Positions 60,851 through 64,000 of a stretch of 64,000 nt of DNA are shown one piece after another (position 1 is the stretch's first letter; every line of letters begins with the position of its first letter). Made by a program: the position numbers and the translations under genes. Below the pieces are notes generated by a model. It did not search any database. It was not told the DNA's origin and saw only the letters and a program-made list of their open reading frames with translations. Origin of the DNA: Piper betle (lineage: Eukaryota; Streptophyta; Magnoliopsida; Piperales; Piperaceae); assembly GCA_033002965.1 (NCBI GenBank), contig JAURVB010012608.1, positions 248,001-312,000 on the forward strand. Direction: 5' to 3'.

Positions 60851-61162
60851 CATGGTGTTGGGGTTTTAACCTTGAACTCTTTGATATACTTTAATAATTA
60901 ATGAACAATAGTCAATAAATACATAATAATTTAATGTAAACCTCAAAATATAAGGGAAACTACGAACAATGATAAGTACACAAATTATTCCAATTGGAAA
61001 ATCCTCATACTCTCGAATGGTAAACAACTCACAATCCCTAACTGGAACACACTTCAATAAGAAATGACCACAATCTCCAACCAGGATACATATTTAATTG
61101 AAAAACTCACAATTCACAATTAAAACAACACTCTTAATTGTGTACTCTCTATCTCACTTTAC

Positions 61163-61171
61163 CTCACAATA

Positions 61172-61204
<33 letters not shown>
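61163..61204. repeat. TA microsatellite
   Basis: About 40 bases of alternating A and T. Confidence 0.9.
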
Positions 61205-61208
<4 letters not shown>

Positions 61209-61312
61209 AAAGATACACAAATAGTCAAATACCAAATACTCCTTGTCTTTAATAATTCTACTCAAATTCTTCATACCTCTTAAAAGAATTCCATATCTTT
61301 ACGATTCCTCGT

Positions 61313-61650
61313 GTAGTTATATATCTTTTCACATTCATTGTACAGTCCAACACATGCCACTACCATATAAATGTATCTCCGATGTAGTTATATGTCTGCT
61401 CACATTTCACTCCAACACATGCCATTACCATATAAATGTATCTCTGATGTAGTTATATGTCTGCTCACATTTATTGTACACTCCAACACATGCCACTACC
61501 ATATAAATGTATTTCTGATGTAGTTATATGTCTTCTCATATTTATTGTACACTCCAACACATGCCACTACCAAATAAATGTATCTCCGATATAGTTATAT
61601 GTCTTGTACACTCCAACACAGGCCACTACCATACAAATGTATCTCCGGAA
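61313..61650. repeat. Minisatellite, about five units of roughly 70 bp
   Basis: A unit containing GTAGTTATATGTCTGCTCAC, then CACTCCAACACATGCCACTA and CCATATAAATGTATCTCCGA, repeats about five times. Length differences come from loss of TTTATTGTA-type segments. The last unit is shortened. It lies about 500 bases upstream of the serine carboxypeptidase-like gene. Confidence 0.9.
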
Positions 61651-62175
61651 CCTAAATATCGCTTGTCATGTACCGGTGAAGTACTCCTTAAACAATTTCT
61701 CGGCCTCTTCTTGGCAAAAGGCAATGATAATACCAACATGGATTCGACTGCTAATGTATCCTTCCTAGGTATGTCCAAAGAATAGCGACGATTTTGGTTA
61801 CCTTCGATAACGAGAATACATACTTATCTGACATACTTTGCATTTGTATGCAAAAGAAACCTGCTCGGAAAGTGTAATATTCAATTATAGTTTGTTCGTC
61901 ATTGACGACTTCAAGGTTCAAGACGCTTATCAATTACGCAACGCAGTATACACAAATTCCAAAGACGGCAAATTTAGAAGATGCATCCTGCATTCAGATT
62001 AATAAATATTTGACTTGGCAAGTACTTGATTGCACCTAAGCCGGGGTGGAGCTGGGAACGATAATAACAACATATTATATGTGTAAACAAAAAAATGAAC
62101 ACCCCAAGCTTCCCTACAAATTGGTGCCTGGTATGTAGAACTGGCTATGGCAGATCGCTGGTCCAAGAATTAACA
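61651..62175. other. Upstream region of the serine carboxypeptidase-like gene
   Basis: No gene is supported. An in-frame ATG at 62095 precedes the chosen start at 62176, but the hydrophobic signal peptide begins at 62176. Confidence 0.4.
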
Positions 62176-63907
<1,732 letters not shown>

Positions 63908-64000
63908 GTAAGTTCATTAGATCAAGCAAAAACATTTAACATTTCTTGATGTTTGATCTTTCTCATTATCTCTTCATCCTACACCTTATACGTCCAAAAA

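Noticed and set aside
60240..60858. 8-base target duplication around the 60.2-kb repeat
   Set aside because: TGGGAATT and CATGGTGT do not match. Shifting the borders gives only a weak ATGG match.
61313..61650. Regularly spaced repeats that might suggest a CRISPR array
   Set aside because: The sequence between repeats is itself repeated, units vary in length, and the context is plant nuclear DNA.

Overview
The window is nuclear DNA of a flowering plant. Genes are split by many GT-AG introns, the spacers are AT-rich, transposable elements are common, and the families (CEP signalling peptides, methylesterase-like hydrolase, plant carboxylesterase, patatin, serine carboxypeptidase-like protein) are plant families. 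Very GC-rich first exons beside AT-rich later exons hint at a monocot, but I cannot name the species.

Layout. 1-7 kb holds a decayed glutamine-dependent NAD+ synthetase gene. 7.2-10.3 kb (minus) is a seven-exon gene for a small one-pass membrane protein with a PAN/apple-like cysteine domain. 11.3-13.1 kb (minus) is a dead patatin gene. 13.6-17 kb is repetitive: a degenerate tandem array interrupted by a hAT-like non-autonomous transposon that itself carries a nested copy of the same family. 17.9-24.4 kb is a complete 12-exon CTLH/RanBPM-like gene. 25.3-32.2 kb is a defective Ty1/copia retrotransposon with both LTRs, interrupted by another hAT-like element. 32.4-33.5 kb is an intronless carboxylesterase gene with two frame breaks. 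35.6-38.3 kb (minus) is a four-exon methylesterase-like gene whose catalytic serine is replaced. 55.4-59.5 kb is uroporphyrinogen-III synthase, and 62.2 kb to the window end is the 5' part of a serine carboxypeptidase-like gene.

The most distinctive part is 34-53 kb, which holds five genes for C-terminally encoded peptides (CEPs), secreted 15-residue hormones: one on minus (34.3 kb) and four on plus (41.8, 44.3, 47.3, 52.9 kb). Three of the plus copies share an EGR motif after the signal peptide and a C-terminal S-x-H-N tail, so they look like tandem duplicates. The last copy has a frame break and an altered peptide core.

Four otherwise well-preserved coding positions (two in the carboxylesterase, one in the uroporphyrinogen-III synthase transit peptide, one in the last CEP gene) each look like a single lost base in or near a homopolymer. 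That suggests assembly indels as much as gene decay. Exon borders were read by eye from reading frame, GT/AG sites and family similarity. No database search was possible.
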